Shown piece after piece: positions 40,498 to 49,236 of a DNA stretch of 64,000 nucleotides. The translations under genes were made by a program, and so were the position numbers. Each line of letters starts with the position of its first letter. Within the stretch, counting starts at the first letter, position 1. Below the pieces are notes generated by a model, which saw only the letters and a program-made list of their open reading frames with translations, was not told where the DNA came from and ran no database searches. Location of the stretch: positions 1-64,000 of the forward strand of contig JAUNIO010000005.1 of NCBI GenBank assembly GCA_030535355.1, in the 5' to 3' direction. Source of the DNA: a bacterium (lineage in GTDB: Bacteria > Vulcanimicrobiota > Xenobia > Xenobiales > Xenobiaceae).

Positions 40498-40570
40498 CGC
40501 ACATCTAGCACAGCCAACATTTTGGTCAATAATCTGCCTAAAATATTCACACACTTAAGAGGTATACGTC

Positions 40571-41995
40571 ATGCCTATTTGGCTAGTTTTCTGTATAGCT
40601 GCTACCCTGCTGGTACTCGGTTATGTTTTTTACGGCTCACTGGTCAGCCGTATTTTCGGGGTAGATGAAAAACGCGCTACACCGGTTCAGGAACTGGCAG
40701 ACGGCCGCGATTATATAGAGCTGCCCAACTGGAAAGTATTTCTCATTCAGCTTCTCAACATCGCCGGCATGGGACCGATTTTCGGTCCTCTATTAGGCGC
40801 TCTTTATGGGCCAGCCGCCCTGTTTTGGATCGTCTTCGGCTGCATATTTGCTGGGGCTGTTCACGATTATCTCAGCGGTATGCTTTCCGTGCGCAATCAG
40901 GGCAAATCGATTCCCAATATCTGCGGTAAGTATATGGGCAGCGTCATGAAGAATGCCATGGTAGTATTCTGCCTTTTGGTGCTAGTTCTCACCGGCATGG
41001 TCTTCGTAACCGGCCCGGCCGATTTGCTCAACGAGTTATTCGGCCAAGGGCGCGGCTGGTGGCTGATCATCATCTTTGCCTATTTTTTCTTGGCGACAAT
41101 ACTGCCCATAGACAAACTCATTGGCCGTTTCTATCCTATTTTCGGCGGGCTACTTATATTTATGGCAGTCAGCCTGCTGCTGGCTCTCTTTTTAGACGAC
41201 CGTTTCAGCACGATACCCAATTCTTATTGGACTTCCAGCCATCCCAGCGGGGCCTCTGCCTGGCCTCTCGTCTTTATTACCATTGCCTGCGGGGCCGTAA
41301 GCGGTTTCCACAGTACCCAATCCCCTCTAATGTCGCGCTGCCTAGCCAACGAGAAATATGGGCGGCAGACCTTTTACGGAGCTATGATCGCCGAAGGCCT
41401 GATCGCTATGGTCTGGGTTTTGCTGGGCACATCTTTTTACAACAACGGTTACGACGGCTTAAATTGGAGCAACGCCGCTTCGGTTACCCATAAAATCGCC
41501 TCCACGCTTTTAGGAAGTTTCGGCAGCGCAATCGCCATGCTGGGCGTAATTATCCTGCCGATAACCTCAGGAGACACAGCCTTCCGCAGCGCCAGGCTCA
41601 TTGTCGCCGACGCCTTTAACATCGAACAAAAATCAATCGCCAAATGCTTAGCTATAGCCGTACCCCTCTTCGCCACAGGCTTTATCTGCAATGTAATCGG
41701 TTTCGATACGCTGTGGAAATATTTCGGCTGGTCCAATCAGACCCTGGCCACCATCGTGCTATGGCTGGGCGCGGTATATCTGAGAAAAAACGGCAACAGC
41801 GGTTTAATCGCCAGTATCCCGGCCATGTTTATGACCACCGTTGTCGGCACTTTCGCCCTGAATAACAAACTCATGGCCCTGTGCCTGCCGCTAGGCCTCA
41901 GCACACTGCTCAGCGCTGCTTTGGCTCTGCTGTTTCAGGCCTTAACCTGGCGCTGCCGTCCCACTGCGGAAAACACGGCTGTAACCGAAAACTAA
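40571..41995 (+). CDS. cstA: CstA-family peptide/pyruvate transporter (short form)
   Basis: A 474-residue inner-membrane protein with about 12-13 hydrophobic segments. Matching blocks are RIFGVDEKRATPVQELADG, NWKVFLIQLLNIAGMGPIFG, GAVHDYLSGMLSVRNQGKS and SGFHSTQSPLMSRCL, then the internal SGDTAFRSARLI. It matches CstA but lacks the C-terminal extension of the E. coli protein (701 residues), as in clostridial short forms. The family imports peptides during carbon starvation or pyruvate. AAGAGGT precedes the ATG. It lies 140 bp after pepA on the same strand and ends at a bidirectional terminator. Confidence 0.93.
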   Translation: MPIWLVFCIAATLLVLGYVFYGSLVSRIFGVDEKRATPVQELADGRDYIELPNWKVFLIQLLNIAGMGPIFGPLLGALYGPAALFWIVFGCIFAGAVHDYLSGMLSVRNQGKSIPNICGKYMGSVMKNAMVVFCLLVLVLTGMVFVTGPADLLNELFGQGRGWWLIIIFAYFFLATILPIDKLIGRFYPIFGGLLIFMAVSLLLALFLDDRFSTIPNSYWTSSHPSGASAWPLVFITIACGAVSGFHSTQSPLMSRCLANEKYGRQTFYGAMIAEGLIAMVWVLLGTSFYNNGYDGLNWSNAASVTHKIASTLLGSFGSAIAMLGVIILPITSGDTAFRSARLIVADAFNIEQKSIAKCLAIAVPLFATGFICNVIGFDTLWKYFGWSNQTLATIVLWLGAVYLRKNGNSGLIASIPAMFMTTVVGTFALNNKLMALCLPLGLSTLLSAALALLFQALTWRCRPTAENTAVTEN

Positions 41996-42101
41996 AACAA
42001 AAGACGTAAACAGATAGTGTGCAAAAAGCTGACGGCCAGTTCTGCACAGGGAACATCCTGGCTAAGCGGATGCCGGCGCTGGGCTGACCGTCAGCATAAA
42101 A

Positions 42102-42145
42102 TAAATACCCCCTTCGCTCTCTAATTGTACGAAAGGGGTATTTAT
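42102..42145. terminator. Bidirectional terminator between cstA and the M30-like gene
   Basis: AAATACCCCCTTCG at the left pairs with CGAAAGGGGTATTT at the right (one mismatch) around a 13-base loop, with A-rich and T-rich flanks on both sides. It lies between two converging genes. Confidence 0.75.
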
Positions 42146-42186
42146 TGATAATTACTCTATGAAAAACTATGCGCTGTCAGCAGCTC

Positions 42187-44058
42187 TTAACGCTGGCGGT
42201 CTTGATTGTCTCTAACTTCAACGCCTTCGACATCCTCGACAAAATCGCCGTTCTTCAGACGGAAGACGCTCACGCCGCCATTAGCGGGGAAGCGCACTTT
42301 AACTTTCAGGTTTCTCTCGCTCTCCTCGCCGGGACGGATACCGATCAGCTTCGCGCACCAAGGAGCGACAGCCATAGTTTCATCGTTGCGCAGGGTGTGA
42401 TCGTAAAGTACACTTATACCGGGTATAGACTCAAATCTTGTAGCAGTTCCACGCACAATCGGTACGGGCAGACTGTTGATTTGCGCATCTTCGGGAGCGT
42501 TGTCAAACTGGCAGAGATAAACCATCCTATTAAAGCCGTGGAATAAATCATTGGCCTCCTCGCCCATAGCAGACGCTAGATTGGTCATCCCGGTATCAGG
42601 TGATTTTATAATTTTGCTGATATTGGTCAAGCCGAAATTCTCATACAGCCAGAGCATAAACATATGGCTACCGCCATATACGCACTGAGACGTATTACCG
42701 CGGTCATTGCAGAATATACTCTCACCGTCCTGATATTTTATATCACTGAGAAATACGCTATTCTCGCTATCTTGCCAATCTTCGCCGCCCATGAAAACAT
42801 TAATATCATTAACAGACCACCAGTCTGCTGCAACACCGCCGCCGCAAATATCTCCGGCTAATTCTCCCAGCCCTTCAGAGATACCTATGCGCTCTACGGC
42901 GTCTGCGGCTTTTGTTTCACCCAGCTCAAAATCATCAAATTTGCCTTCGTGGACGACTTTGCTATTTATTTCGATTAAATGGGTAAGCTGATGGGCCAAA
43001 GCATCTTTAATCATATATGACGGGCCATTATATTCCGCTTGACCTGTTTCCTCATCAACTGTTGCACCAATTGCGAGCTTACCCGTTACCCCATCAGTAA
43101 CAATACTACCCATTTTTGTGGCATTGAGGAATATAAACTCTCCAGCGTTAGAAGTGGCCACTTGAGACACAGGAAAGGCATCGCAGAAACGCACTGCTCC
43201 TAGATGCCCGCCCATAGCGTCATTATCGCATATCACAATATTGATGCGCTGATCTCCGTCGCGCCCACCGGAAGGAGAATAACGCCACTCATGACCAAAG
43301 GCCTCGGTCAGCGTTTGATAAATGCCTTTTCCGGTGCCGTTGACATTATCGTCGAAAGCTTTGGCCAAATCAATGCCATATTCTCCTAAGAACTCTTGCA
43401 CATCTGTAGTGCCATCTTTATCGCACTGATATAAAATATTACAGTTGGCCGTGTATTTGTCGTCAACTACTTTTTTGACATAAATAGAAGTGCCGCTCTT
43501 GGTGACCACACTGGGAGGATAAACTTTGCTAATATACCCTACGTCCTGTCCATCGAAACGAGCTAAAGTGGCAGGCTGCGAATCCTTATGGCTGACCCCG
43601 TCTGCTAAGAGCCTATTTAGATATTTAACCGAGTCTTGAAAAGCACAGCGATAATTGTATTGCATATCGCCAGTTTGCGTTTCTTCATCTCCACTTTCAT
43701 CTCCACCTTCATCAGCAGCTTCGTCACCTTCATCCAACAAAGCATTCTTTCCCGCAGTCTCTTCAGCGTATTTCTCAGCGCTTTCTTCCGCCTCGGCGTT
43801 AACGTAAGAAGTCGTCAAAGTGACATCTTTCGTCTTATCATAGGTCTCATCTTTGCCCGTAGTGCTCACTAAAACCACGGCATTGTCGGCCAACCCGTAT
43901 TTTTCCAGGGTAAACTCCATGGTTTTAACAGTTGGAGTAGCTCCCGGCAATTCAGGCAATTCAAAATCTGCGGCCGTTCCGCCTCCGGAACTGCATCCCG
44001 CCACCACCGACGCTATCAAAGCCGCCGTACTCATCAAACCGAAGAGACCTCTGTGCAT
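42187..44058 (-). CDS. M30-like lipoprotein with degenerate HExxH motif
   Basis: A 623-residue exported lipoprotein with signal peptide and lipobox VVAGC near residue 22. An acidic low-complexity stretch follows (about 107-132, Asp/Glu/Gly). The catalytic region resembles M30 (hyicolysin-like) peptidases: INIVICDND, LNATKM, KDALAHQLTHLIEINSK and ISEGLGELAGDI. In active relatives the core reads HExxH. Here it is HQLTH (about residues 356-360), so the general-base Glu is Gln, while both histidines and the downstream Glu of SEGLGELA remain. It probably binds zinc but does not cleave peptides by the usual mechanism. The ATG at 44058 has GGAGGTG 5 nt upstream and is preferred over the TTG 12 bp earlier. 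Confidence 0.75.
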   Translation of the reverse strand: MHRGLFGLMSTAALIASVVAGCSSGGGTAADFELPELPGATPTVKTMEFTLEKYGLADNAVVLVSTTGKDETYDKTKDVTLTTSYVNAEAEESAEKYAEETAGKNALLDEGDEAADEGGDESGDEETQTGDMQYNYRCAFQDSVKYLNRLLADGVSHKDSQPATLARFDGQDVGYISKVYPPSVVTKSGTSIYVKKVVDDKYTANCNILYQCDKDGTTDVQEFLGEYGIDLAKAFDDNVNGTGKGIYQTLTEAFGHEWRYSPSGGRDGDQRINIVICDNDAMGGHLGAVRFCDAFPVSQVATSNAGEFIFLNATKMGSIVTDGVTGKLAIGATVDEETGQAEYNGPSYMIKDALAHQLTHLIEINSKVVHEGKFDDFELGETKAADAVERIGISEGLGELAGDICGGGVAADWWSVNDINVFMGGEDWQDSENSVFLSDIKYQDGESIFCNDRGNTSQCVYGGSHMFMLWLYENFGLTNISKIIKSPDTGMTNLASAMGEEANDLFHGFNRMVYLCQFDNAPEDAQINSLPVPIVRGTATRFESIPGISVLYDHTLRNDETMAVAPWCAKLIGIRPGEESERNLKVKVRFPANGGVSVFRLKNGDFVEDVEGVEVRDNQDRQR

Positions 44059-44197
44059 GCACACCTCCAAAACTATACCAACGACACAGCCCTACGCAAA
44101 CAGCATTTGCAGGCCAAATATCAAGTTAGTTTCTCTAAAGTTAAATGCTTTCCTGTTAATAATTAAGACAGACTATTTTATCTGTCCTGGGATTTAT

Positions 44198-44887
44198 CTA
44201 CAATTCTTGAACTGTCCAGGTACCGTCGCTTCTGCCAGTAACAATGCGCTTGGCAATTCCCGCAAAGATACCGCTTTCGACAACGCCGGTGATAGATTTC
44301 AGCTGCACTGCCAACTCCGCAGGATTGGCGATGCCGCCGAAATCACAGTCTGCAATATAATTGCCGTTATCGGTAACAAACAGCTGGTCCTGGCGGCAGC
44401 GCAGAACAGCTTTCGCTCCCAGAGCTTCCAAACGCTTAACTGTGCGCTGATAGCCAAAAGGCACTATTTCTACAGGCAATTTAAAAGCGCGTCCTAATAC
44501 CTCAACATGTTTGCTCTCGTCAACCATGATGGTGACTTCATCGCTGGCCAAGGCTACCAGCTTTTCCCGCAGCAGAGCGCCTCCGCCGCCTTTAACTAAG
44601 TTGCCCGCTTTATCGGTTTCATCAGCTCCGTCAAAAGTCATATCAACATGAAGCAGACTGGGATTGGTGAATTCTCCAGTCAGTCCCAATTCCTGGGCTA
44701 ACGCGGCAATTGCCTTAGAAGTGGAGACACAGCTGAGCTGCCAATGCTCATCTGCTGCTTTCTGGGCCAGCAAGCGTACAAATTTTTCTGCGGTGCTTCC
44801 CGTACCCAACCCCACGGTCATACCATCTTTAACGAATTGCAGAGCGCCCTGCGCAGCCGCCCATTTAGCTCGATCTTGTTCTTGCAT
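44198..44887 (-). CDS. rpiA: Ribose-5-phosphate isomerase A
   Basis: A 229-residue RpiA of normal length. Evidence is GLGTGSTAEKFV (phosphate loop), DGADETDKAGNLVKGGGGALLREK with the catalytic Asp/Glu and Lys, and MVDESKHVEVLG. It interconverts ribose-5-phosphate and ribulose-5-phosphate in the pentose phosphate pathway. It follows the nucleotidyltransferase gene by 32 bp on the same strand and is probably in one operon with it. Confidence 0.96.
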   Translation of the reverse strand: MQEQDRAKWAAAQGALQFVKDGMTVGLGTGSTAEKFVRLLAQKAADEHWQLSCVSTSKAIAALAQELGLTGEFTNPSLLHVDMTFDGADETDKAGNLVKGGGGALLREKLVALASDEVTIMVDESKHVEVLGRAFKLPVEIVPFGYQRTVKRLEALGAKAVLRCRQDQLFVTDNGNYIADCDFGGIANPAELAVQLKSITGVVESGIFAGIAKRIVTGRSDGTWTVQEL

Positions 44888-44919
44888 GGATAAAAACTCC
44901 CCGCTTACCTTATTTAATT

Positions 44920-46257
44920 CTAAGCGCCGCGGCGGGCGACATCTGAGACTTCAGAGCTTTTGCGCCTGCCCGTGCGGCGGCTGCGGCAGCGCTTGACAGC
45001 ACCCTGACGCGAGGACGGTTTACCTAAGCCGCCCTGTTTAGAGAGATAAGTTTCCCATTTTTGCTGCCATTTTTCCAAGGCATCACCTGCAACAGTCCCC
45101 GCATCAGCCAGCATTGTGTAAAGCGTAAAAGCTCGCGCAAAGAGCGCTTTGCCCATAAGCTGATTTTCATTGCGGCTGCCGCCCTTGCAGATGTGCCCTA
45201 GCACAGCATAGGTCTGCAGCAATTCAGCGCGCAGCCCTTTGCTAAATCCCAAGCGATTGCCCATAGTATTTACAGCTTCACGAATGGCCTCGCTATGTTC
45301 TCCAGAACGCAGCAGCCCAGCTTCGATCACCAATGGCAGCGTCAAAACTTCTAAAGCAAAATCACGCCGCTGCTCGCGATCCTCTATACTATCTAATTTC
45401 GCGTCCAACGACTCCAGCAAAGACCATAACAAGCGGCAGCTGACATCTTCCGGCACCTGCTGTTCAAAGGAATGCTCGAGATAAGCATCAATTTCTGGTA
45501 TAAGTTCCGCCAGCAGCCCCGAAGCATCCAGCAGCTCAAAGCTGCGCAAAGCACAGCGCGATTCTAAGAGGCGGCGAATTTCCTCCTGCACTCTGGCCGT
45601 AGAAGCATTGGCAATCGCCGAACAGTTGTCGCATATCCCCCGCCAGGTTTCCGCATCCATCCTAAAATCTAAGCGCGCGCAAAATTTTACAGCGCGAATC
45701 ATGCGCACGGGATCTTCGCGAAAACGCACCTGAGGATCGCCAATCGTGCGAATAACCCGATCATTTAGATCGCGCAGGCCGCCGCAGTAGTCTTGCAGCG
45801 AAAAATCGCCGATGTTGTAAAACATACTGTTGATGGTAAAATCTCTGCGCAAAGCGTCTTGCTCTGGCGTACCGAAGGTATTGTCCGAATAGATGTAACC
45901 ATCGTCATTGACGCTGCCATCTGTTTCCAAAGCGCCAGATTCAGTATCCGGTTCGCGCCTGAACGTGGATACTTCAATTATTTTGTCGCGGCCAAAACGC
46001 ACATGCGCTAAACGGAAGCGCCTGCCCACTAAATGGCATCCGCGTTTGAATATTTTCTTAATCTGGGAAGGACGCGCCGAAGTGGCCACATCAAAATCTT
46101 TGGGGGTCCGTCCTAAAAGCATATCGCGTACCCCACCGCCTACCAAATAAGCGGTATGCCCTGCGCGATACAAACGGTACAGCACTTTTAAGGCGTCAGG
46201 ATCGATATTTTTGCGCGAAATCGGGTGCTCAGCCCGTTTATAGACCTTTAACTGCAT
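44920..46257 (-). CDS. pcnB: PcnB-type poly(A) polymerase / CCA-adding nucleotidyltransferase
   Basis: A 445-residue class II nucleotidyltransferase. HPISRKNIDPDALKVLYRL at the start, AYLVGGGVRDMLLG, the metal-binding DFDVAT and LVGRRFRLAHVRFG resemble PcnB more than CCA-adding enzymes. Later motifs are ALRRDFTINSMFYN and FREDPVRMIRAVKFCARLDF. The C-terminal 50 residues are Arg/Lys/Ser-rich, typical of poly(A) polymerase RNA-binding tails. The likely activity is addition of adenylate tails to RNA, marking it for decay. CCA-adding activity cannot be excluded without another tRNA nucleotidyltransferase in the genome to compare. Confidence 0.9.
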   Translation of the reverse strand: MQLKVYKRAEHPISRKNIDPDALKVLYRLYRAGHTAYLVGGGVRDMLLGRTPKDFDVATSARPSQIKKIFKRGCHLVGRRFRLAHVRFGRDKIIEVSTFRREPDTESGALETDGSVNDDGYIYSDNTFGTPEQDALRRDFTINSMFYNIGDFSLQDYCGGLRDLNDRVIRTIGDPQVRFREDPVRMIRAVKFCARLDFRMDAETWRGICDNCSAIANASTARVQEEIRRLLESRCALRSFELLDASGLLAELIPEIDAYLEHSFEQQVPEDVSCRLLWSLLESLDAKLDSIEDREQRRDFALEVLTLPLVIEAGLLRSGEHSEAIREAVNTMGNRLGFSKGLRAELLQTYAVLGHICKGGSRNENQLMGKALFARAFTLYTMLADAGTVAGDALEKWQQKWETYLSKQGGLGKPSSRQGAVKRCRSRRTGRRKSSEVSDVARRGA

Positions 46258-46686
46258 GTTTATTCTCTAATATCAGCGTCACAAAGAACGCGTTAAACGC
46301 TCCGTTAATACTTGACGTTAACTGAGCACATTGCGAATAATCATATCGAAGAATAAACCTTATGTCAAGCTGATTCTATCTCACCCCCATTATGGCAAAG
46401 CTCCCCCTATCAGCCAATGTCATTTAGTTAAGACTCAATGTCGTTAACTTAAGGCTCAATGTCATTTAGTTAAGACTCAATGACATTGGAAATGTTGACT
46501 CATATACAACTATCGCCACGTTTATGCCCGGGTACAAGATAGCCTATAAACATAAGTTAAATCTCGATTCCCCAACAGTCTTGGGCACCCAACTGCCAAG
46601 TAACGCAGTAAATAAACCGCTATATACTAAGCTTATTTAGCCCATATTTCCAGGATTTTTCTGGCATAAAACGTAAATGGCAAGAT
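46258..46686. repeat. Intergenic gap with a long family A copy (46415-46591)
   Basis: AATGTCATTTAGTTAAGACTC occurs twice (about 46417 and 46459) around AATGTCGTTAACTTAAGG. The shared body of about 100 bp follows (GGAAATGTTGACTCATATAC, TATCGCCACGTTTATGCC, TCGATTCCCCAACAGTCTTG). This matches 4228-4353 closely but ends before the GTCGC palindrome. The rest of the gap holds the likely promoter of the TolB-like gene. No other gene is visible. Confidence 0.85.
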
Positions 46687-47700
46687 ATGTTCGACACACT
46701 GCGAAACGTTATGCCCAACATATTCAAAAGTCTCATCTCCGCTCCCGTCATCGGATTAGTTGGTTTGGGAACAGCCATAGTTTTAGCGCTGCCCTCTCCT
46801 GCTGGGACCCTGTCGGAGACCATACTTTTTGCCAAACCGAGCAGCACCAACCGTTACGCTATTTTTAGAATGCGCCCCGACGGCAACGAAATGCGTCCAG
46901 TGGCTGACATTCCCGCCAGCTGCCGCGAGCCCAATCTCTGCGCCGCCAACAACTGCGTAGCCTTCAGCGCCCTTATCGGCAAAAATTGGCATATTTTTAC
47001 CGTAAATCTTAATACAAACGAACTCAAGCAAATCACCGAAGGCCACTCCGATTCGCGCCATCCAGTTTGGTATCCAGATGGTTCAAAAATTTTTTATGAA
47101 ACCGATACGTGGGGCCAGAGTGAACTGGCTGTTATAGATTTAAATACCCAAAACGCTCAGCGCTTAACTTTCAATCAGTGTATCAACCGTTATCCAGCCT
47201 TATCGCCCGATGGCCGTAAACTGGCTTACACCAGCTGGATTAATGGATTTGCCAACATCTTTGAGCTGACGCTTGATCCACAGCAGCTAAATGACAGCGG
47301 CTCCTGGAACCGCACCTGGGCGGTCAATACTATAGTCACAAACCGCAAATGCCTGACAAAAGGCCACCGCCCCTGCACACGCCCCTCATGGAGCGGCGAT
47401 AGCCAGCAGATCGCCTTTGAATGTTTGGATTACAAAAATACTTTTATAGATACCAACAGTGAAAACGCCCAAATGCGGCACAATATGCAAAAAAAATGTC
47501 TGCGCGCTAAAGACCCCGCCTGGTCTCCGAACGGCAGGCACATACTATACCGCTTTGACCACAAAAAAGAGCATGTGCTCAAGCTCTACGATGTGGACGA
47601 AGGCACTGTCAGCGATTTTCCCCGCCAATTTTCCGAAGCGGCCTGCGATCTAATCTGGCAGCGCTGTCCTCTGCCCTGGTCCATAGATGAAGCTATTTAA
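46687..47700 (+). CDS. TolB-like WD40/PD40 beta-propeller protein
   Basis: A 337-residue protein with an N-terminal hydrophobic segment (about 17-38, LISAPVIGLVGLGTAIVLAL) that could be a signal or anchor. PD40 propeller blades follow: MRPDGNEMRPV, HPVWYPDGSKIFYETD, YPALSPDGRKLAYTS, then RPSWSGDSQQIAFE and DPAWSPNGRHILYRF. Such repeats occur in TolB and in envelope proteins of unknown role. It is shorter than TolB (about 430 residues) and lacks the TolB N-terminal domain, and no tol-pal genes are nearby. It is likely periplasmic and stands alone. Confidence 0.8.
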   Translation: MFDTLRNVMPNIFKSLISAPVIGLVGLGTAIVLALPSPAGTLSETILFAKPSSTNRYAIFRMRPDGNEMRPVADIPASCREPNLCAANNCVAFSALIGKNWHIFTVNLNTNELKQITEGHSDSRHPVWYPDGSKIFYETDTWGQSELAVIDLNTQNAQRLTFNQCINRYPALSPDGRKLAYTSWINGFANIFELTLDPQQLNDSGSWNRTWAVNTIVTNRKCLTKGHRPCTRPSWSGDSQQIAFECLDYKNTFIDTNSENAQMRHNMQKKCLRAKDPAWSPNGRHILYRFDHKKEHVLKLYDVDEGTVSDFPRQFSEAACDLIWQRCPLPWSIDEAI

Positions 47701-47730
47701 GAAAAGCAGTACTCATGAATCAAAGTATAA

Positions 47731-48405
47731 TTAATCGGGACAATCAGAACTCGCGCTGTCAGCTGGATTCTCTTTAGCTCCTAAATCCAGCAAAGCCCGC
47801 CGCAGCAGCAAAGAAGCCTGCGCCGTGCGCTCCTTCACGGTAAGCGCTGGGTCTAATTGGCTCAAATCTAAAGGTTTGCCGATGCGAATCTCCTTATAGG
47901 CGAAATGCAGAAACTTAGCGTTTAAGGGCAGCATTTTATCAAACCCAAGCATTACGACTGGCACTATCGGACACTTAGCCCGCAAAGCCATCAGCACCGC
48001 TCCATCATGGAGTTCTCCCAAGTAGCCATCCTGCGTGATCCGGCCTTCAGGATATATTACAACACCCTGCCCTTCTTTAAGCAGCTGGCGGCACTTGGCT
48101 ATAGCCTGCAGATCGTTTTCACCGCGGCGCACGGGAAAAGCCTGCAAAAACTCTATAAGTTTTCCCAAACAGGGAATATCAAACAATTCAGCCGCTGCCA
48201 TATAGTAAAGTGAGCGCGGGCATACCGCTAAAAGCCCAACAGGATCGGTATAACTGGTGTGATTAGAAGCGATCAATACTGCCCCTTCTCTGGGAATATT
48301 GTCCAGGCCCCACACTCTCAAGCCGCCAAACAATATAAAGAGCAAGCGCGTTAATAAACCAGCCAAGCGGATGCCAAATTCACGCAGCATACTTTTTGGG
48401 CGCAT
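47731..48405 (-). CDS. plsC: 1-acyl-sn-glycerol-3-phosphate acyltransferase (PlsC-like)
   Basis: A 224-residue membrane-associated acyltransferase. The catalytic NHTSYTD (HX4D), ELFDIPCLGKLIEFLQAFPVRR (motif II) and VIYPEGRITQDG (motif III) are intact, with a single hydrophobic N-terminal segment. It makes phosphatidate from lysophosphatidate in phospholipid synthesis. PlsC-like paralogues with other acceptors exist, so substrate is inferred. It lies alone on the minus strand, converging on the TolB-like gene with about 30 bp between stops. Confidence 0.9.
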   Translation of the reverse strand: MRPKSMLREFGIRLAGLLTRLLFILFGGLRVWGLDNIPREGAVLIASNHTSYTDPVGLLAVCPRSLYYMAAAELFDIPCLGKLIEFLQAFPVRRGENDLQAIAKCRQLLKEGQGVVIYPEGRITQDGYLGELHDGAVLMALRAKCPIVPVVMLGFDKMLPLNAKFLHFAYKEIRIGKPLDLSQLDPALTVKERTAQASLLLRRALLDLGAKENPADSASSDCPD

Positions 48406-48494
48406 TAGCTTTCACCTCAAGCAATCTATAAACCTGGACTTACCAACAGGCTTTCCCTATCACTTAGACTAAATTATCTGGATTAAGTTTAAGC

Positions 48495-49091
48495 TTAAAT
48501 ATCAGCGATTTTAAAGCCTTTGTACTGCAGACTAAAGCCCAAAAGCCCGGGTTCTGTTAACATAAATCCGGCTACTTGATCATTAATCATGAAAAGGCCC
48601 ACATCTGAAGTCCGCGCCGCATACAGGAGAATCTCCCAAGCTTTGTCTTCGCGCACATAACGGGCAAAAGGCTTGCCCAAATTATCCAAAACTTGTTTTT
48701 TAGCATCGCCTACAGCAGCATAAGTAACTTGATCGCGATGCAGCTTCCAGCTGCCCAAACCTCCGGTAACAGAAATATTCACCGCGACACCATCGCGCAG
48801 ACGGATCACAATATCATCGCCATAGACATTAAAGCCTTCATCGATAGTGCGGCCCGCTTCGCCCAAAGCATCAGCAATCTCCTCGCCGCTCATCAGCAGA
48901 TGCAAATCGTTGACATAAAAAAGCTTTTCCGACTGCCAGTCTGGATAGACACCATTGTTCTGCACAAAACGCTCATAGCTGCGTCTGTTCTGAGCGGCAT
49001 CGGGCAAGCCAGCCGCCTGAGAATCCGGGGCGGCATCAACTGAAACAAATAATAACGCCAGCACTAGCCAGGCCCAAGACCATCGTCTCAT
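48495..49091 (-). CDS. Secreted protein with CAP-associated/BamE-like repeats
   Basis: A 198-residue exported protein starting at MRRWSWAWLVLAL, with the signal peptide cleaved near DAAPDSQA. An upstream ATG at 49175 would add 28 residues that bury the signal peptide, so the internal ATG with AAAGGG about 10 nt upstream is preferred. The mature part has two repeated units with the pattern (I/V)...LG..G/(K)P, then a hydrophobic beta hairpin. These are MSGEEIADALGEAGRTIDEGF and QVLDNLGKPFARYVREDKAW, resembling CAP-associated domains. Unknown function; comparable to 22476-22967 and 57222-57806. Confidence 0.7.
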   Translation of the reverse strand: MRRWSWAWLVLALLFVSVDAAPDSQAAGLPDAAQNRRSYERFVQNNGVYPDWQSEKLFYVNDLHLLMSGEEIADALGEAGRTIDEGFNVYGDDIVIRLRDGVAVNISVTGGLGSWKLHRDQVTYAAVGDAKKQVLDNLGKPFARYVREDKAWEILLYAARTSDVGLFMINDQVAGFMLTEPGLLGFSLQYKGFKIADI

Positions 49092-49112
49092 ATTTTCACG
49101 CCCTTTCTGCAC

Positions 49113-49235
49113 TAATGTCGTTAACTTAAGGCTCAACGACATTGAAAATGTTTGCTCATATACAATTATCGTCACGCTTATGCCCGTTTATAAGCTGGAG
49201 CATAACACACGCTAGGCCTCAGTTCCTCAACAGAG
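49113..49235 (+). repeat. Family A repeat, left-part copy
   Basis: TAATGTCGTTAACTTAAGGC, the inverted partner CAACGACATTG, GCTCATATACAATTATCG, CACGCTTATGCCCGTTTATAAG and a degenerate end TCAGTTCCTCAACAG match 4228-4340. The GTCGC and CCCCCT parts are absent. The copy lies between the secreted-protein gene and the MFS gene. Confidence 0.8.
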
Positions 49236-49236
49236 T

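Noticed and set aside
42187-44058. Annotation of this lipoprotein as an active M30 metallopeptidase.
   Set aside because: The catalytic Glu of HExxH is replaced by Gln, so activity is not supported by sequence.
46687-47700. Naming this propeller protein tolB.
   Set aside because: It is shorter than TolB, lacks the TolB N-terminal domain and has no tol-pal neighbours. PD40 repeats alone do not define TolB.
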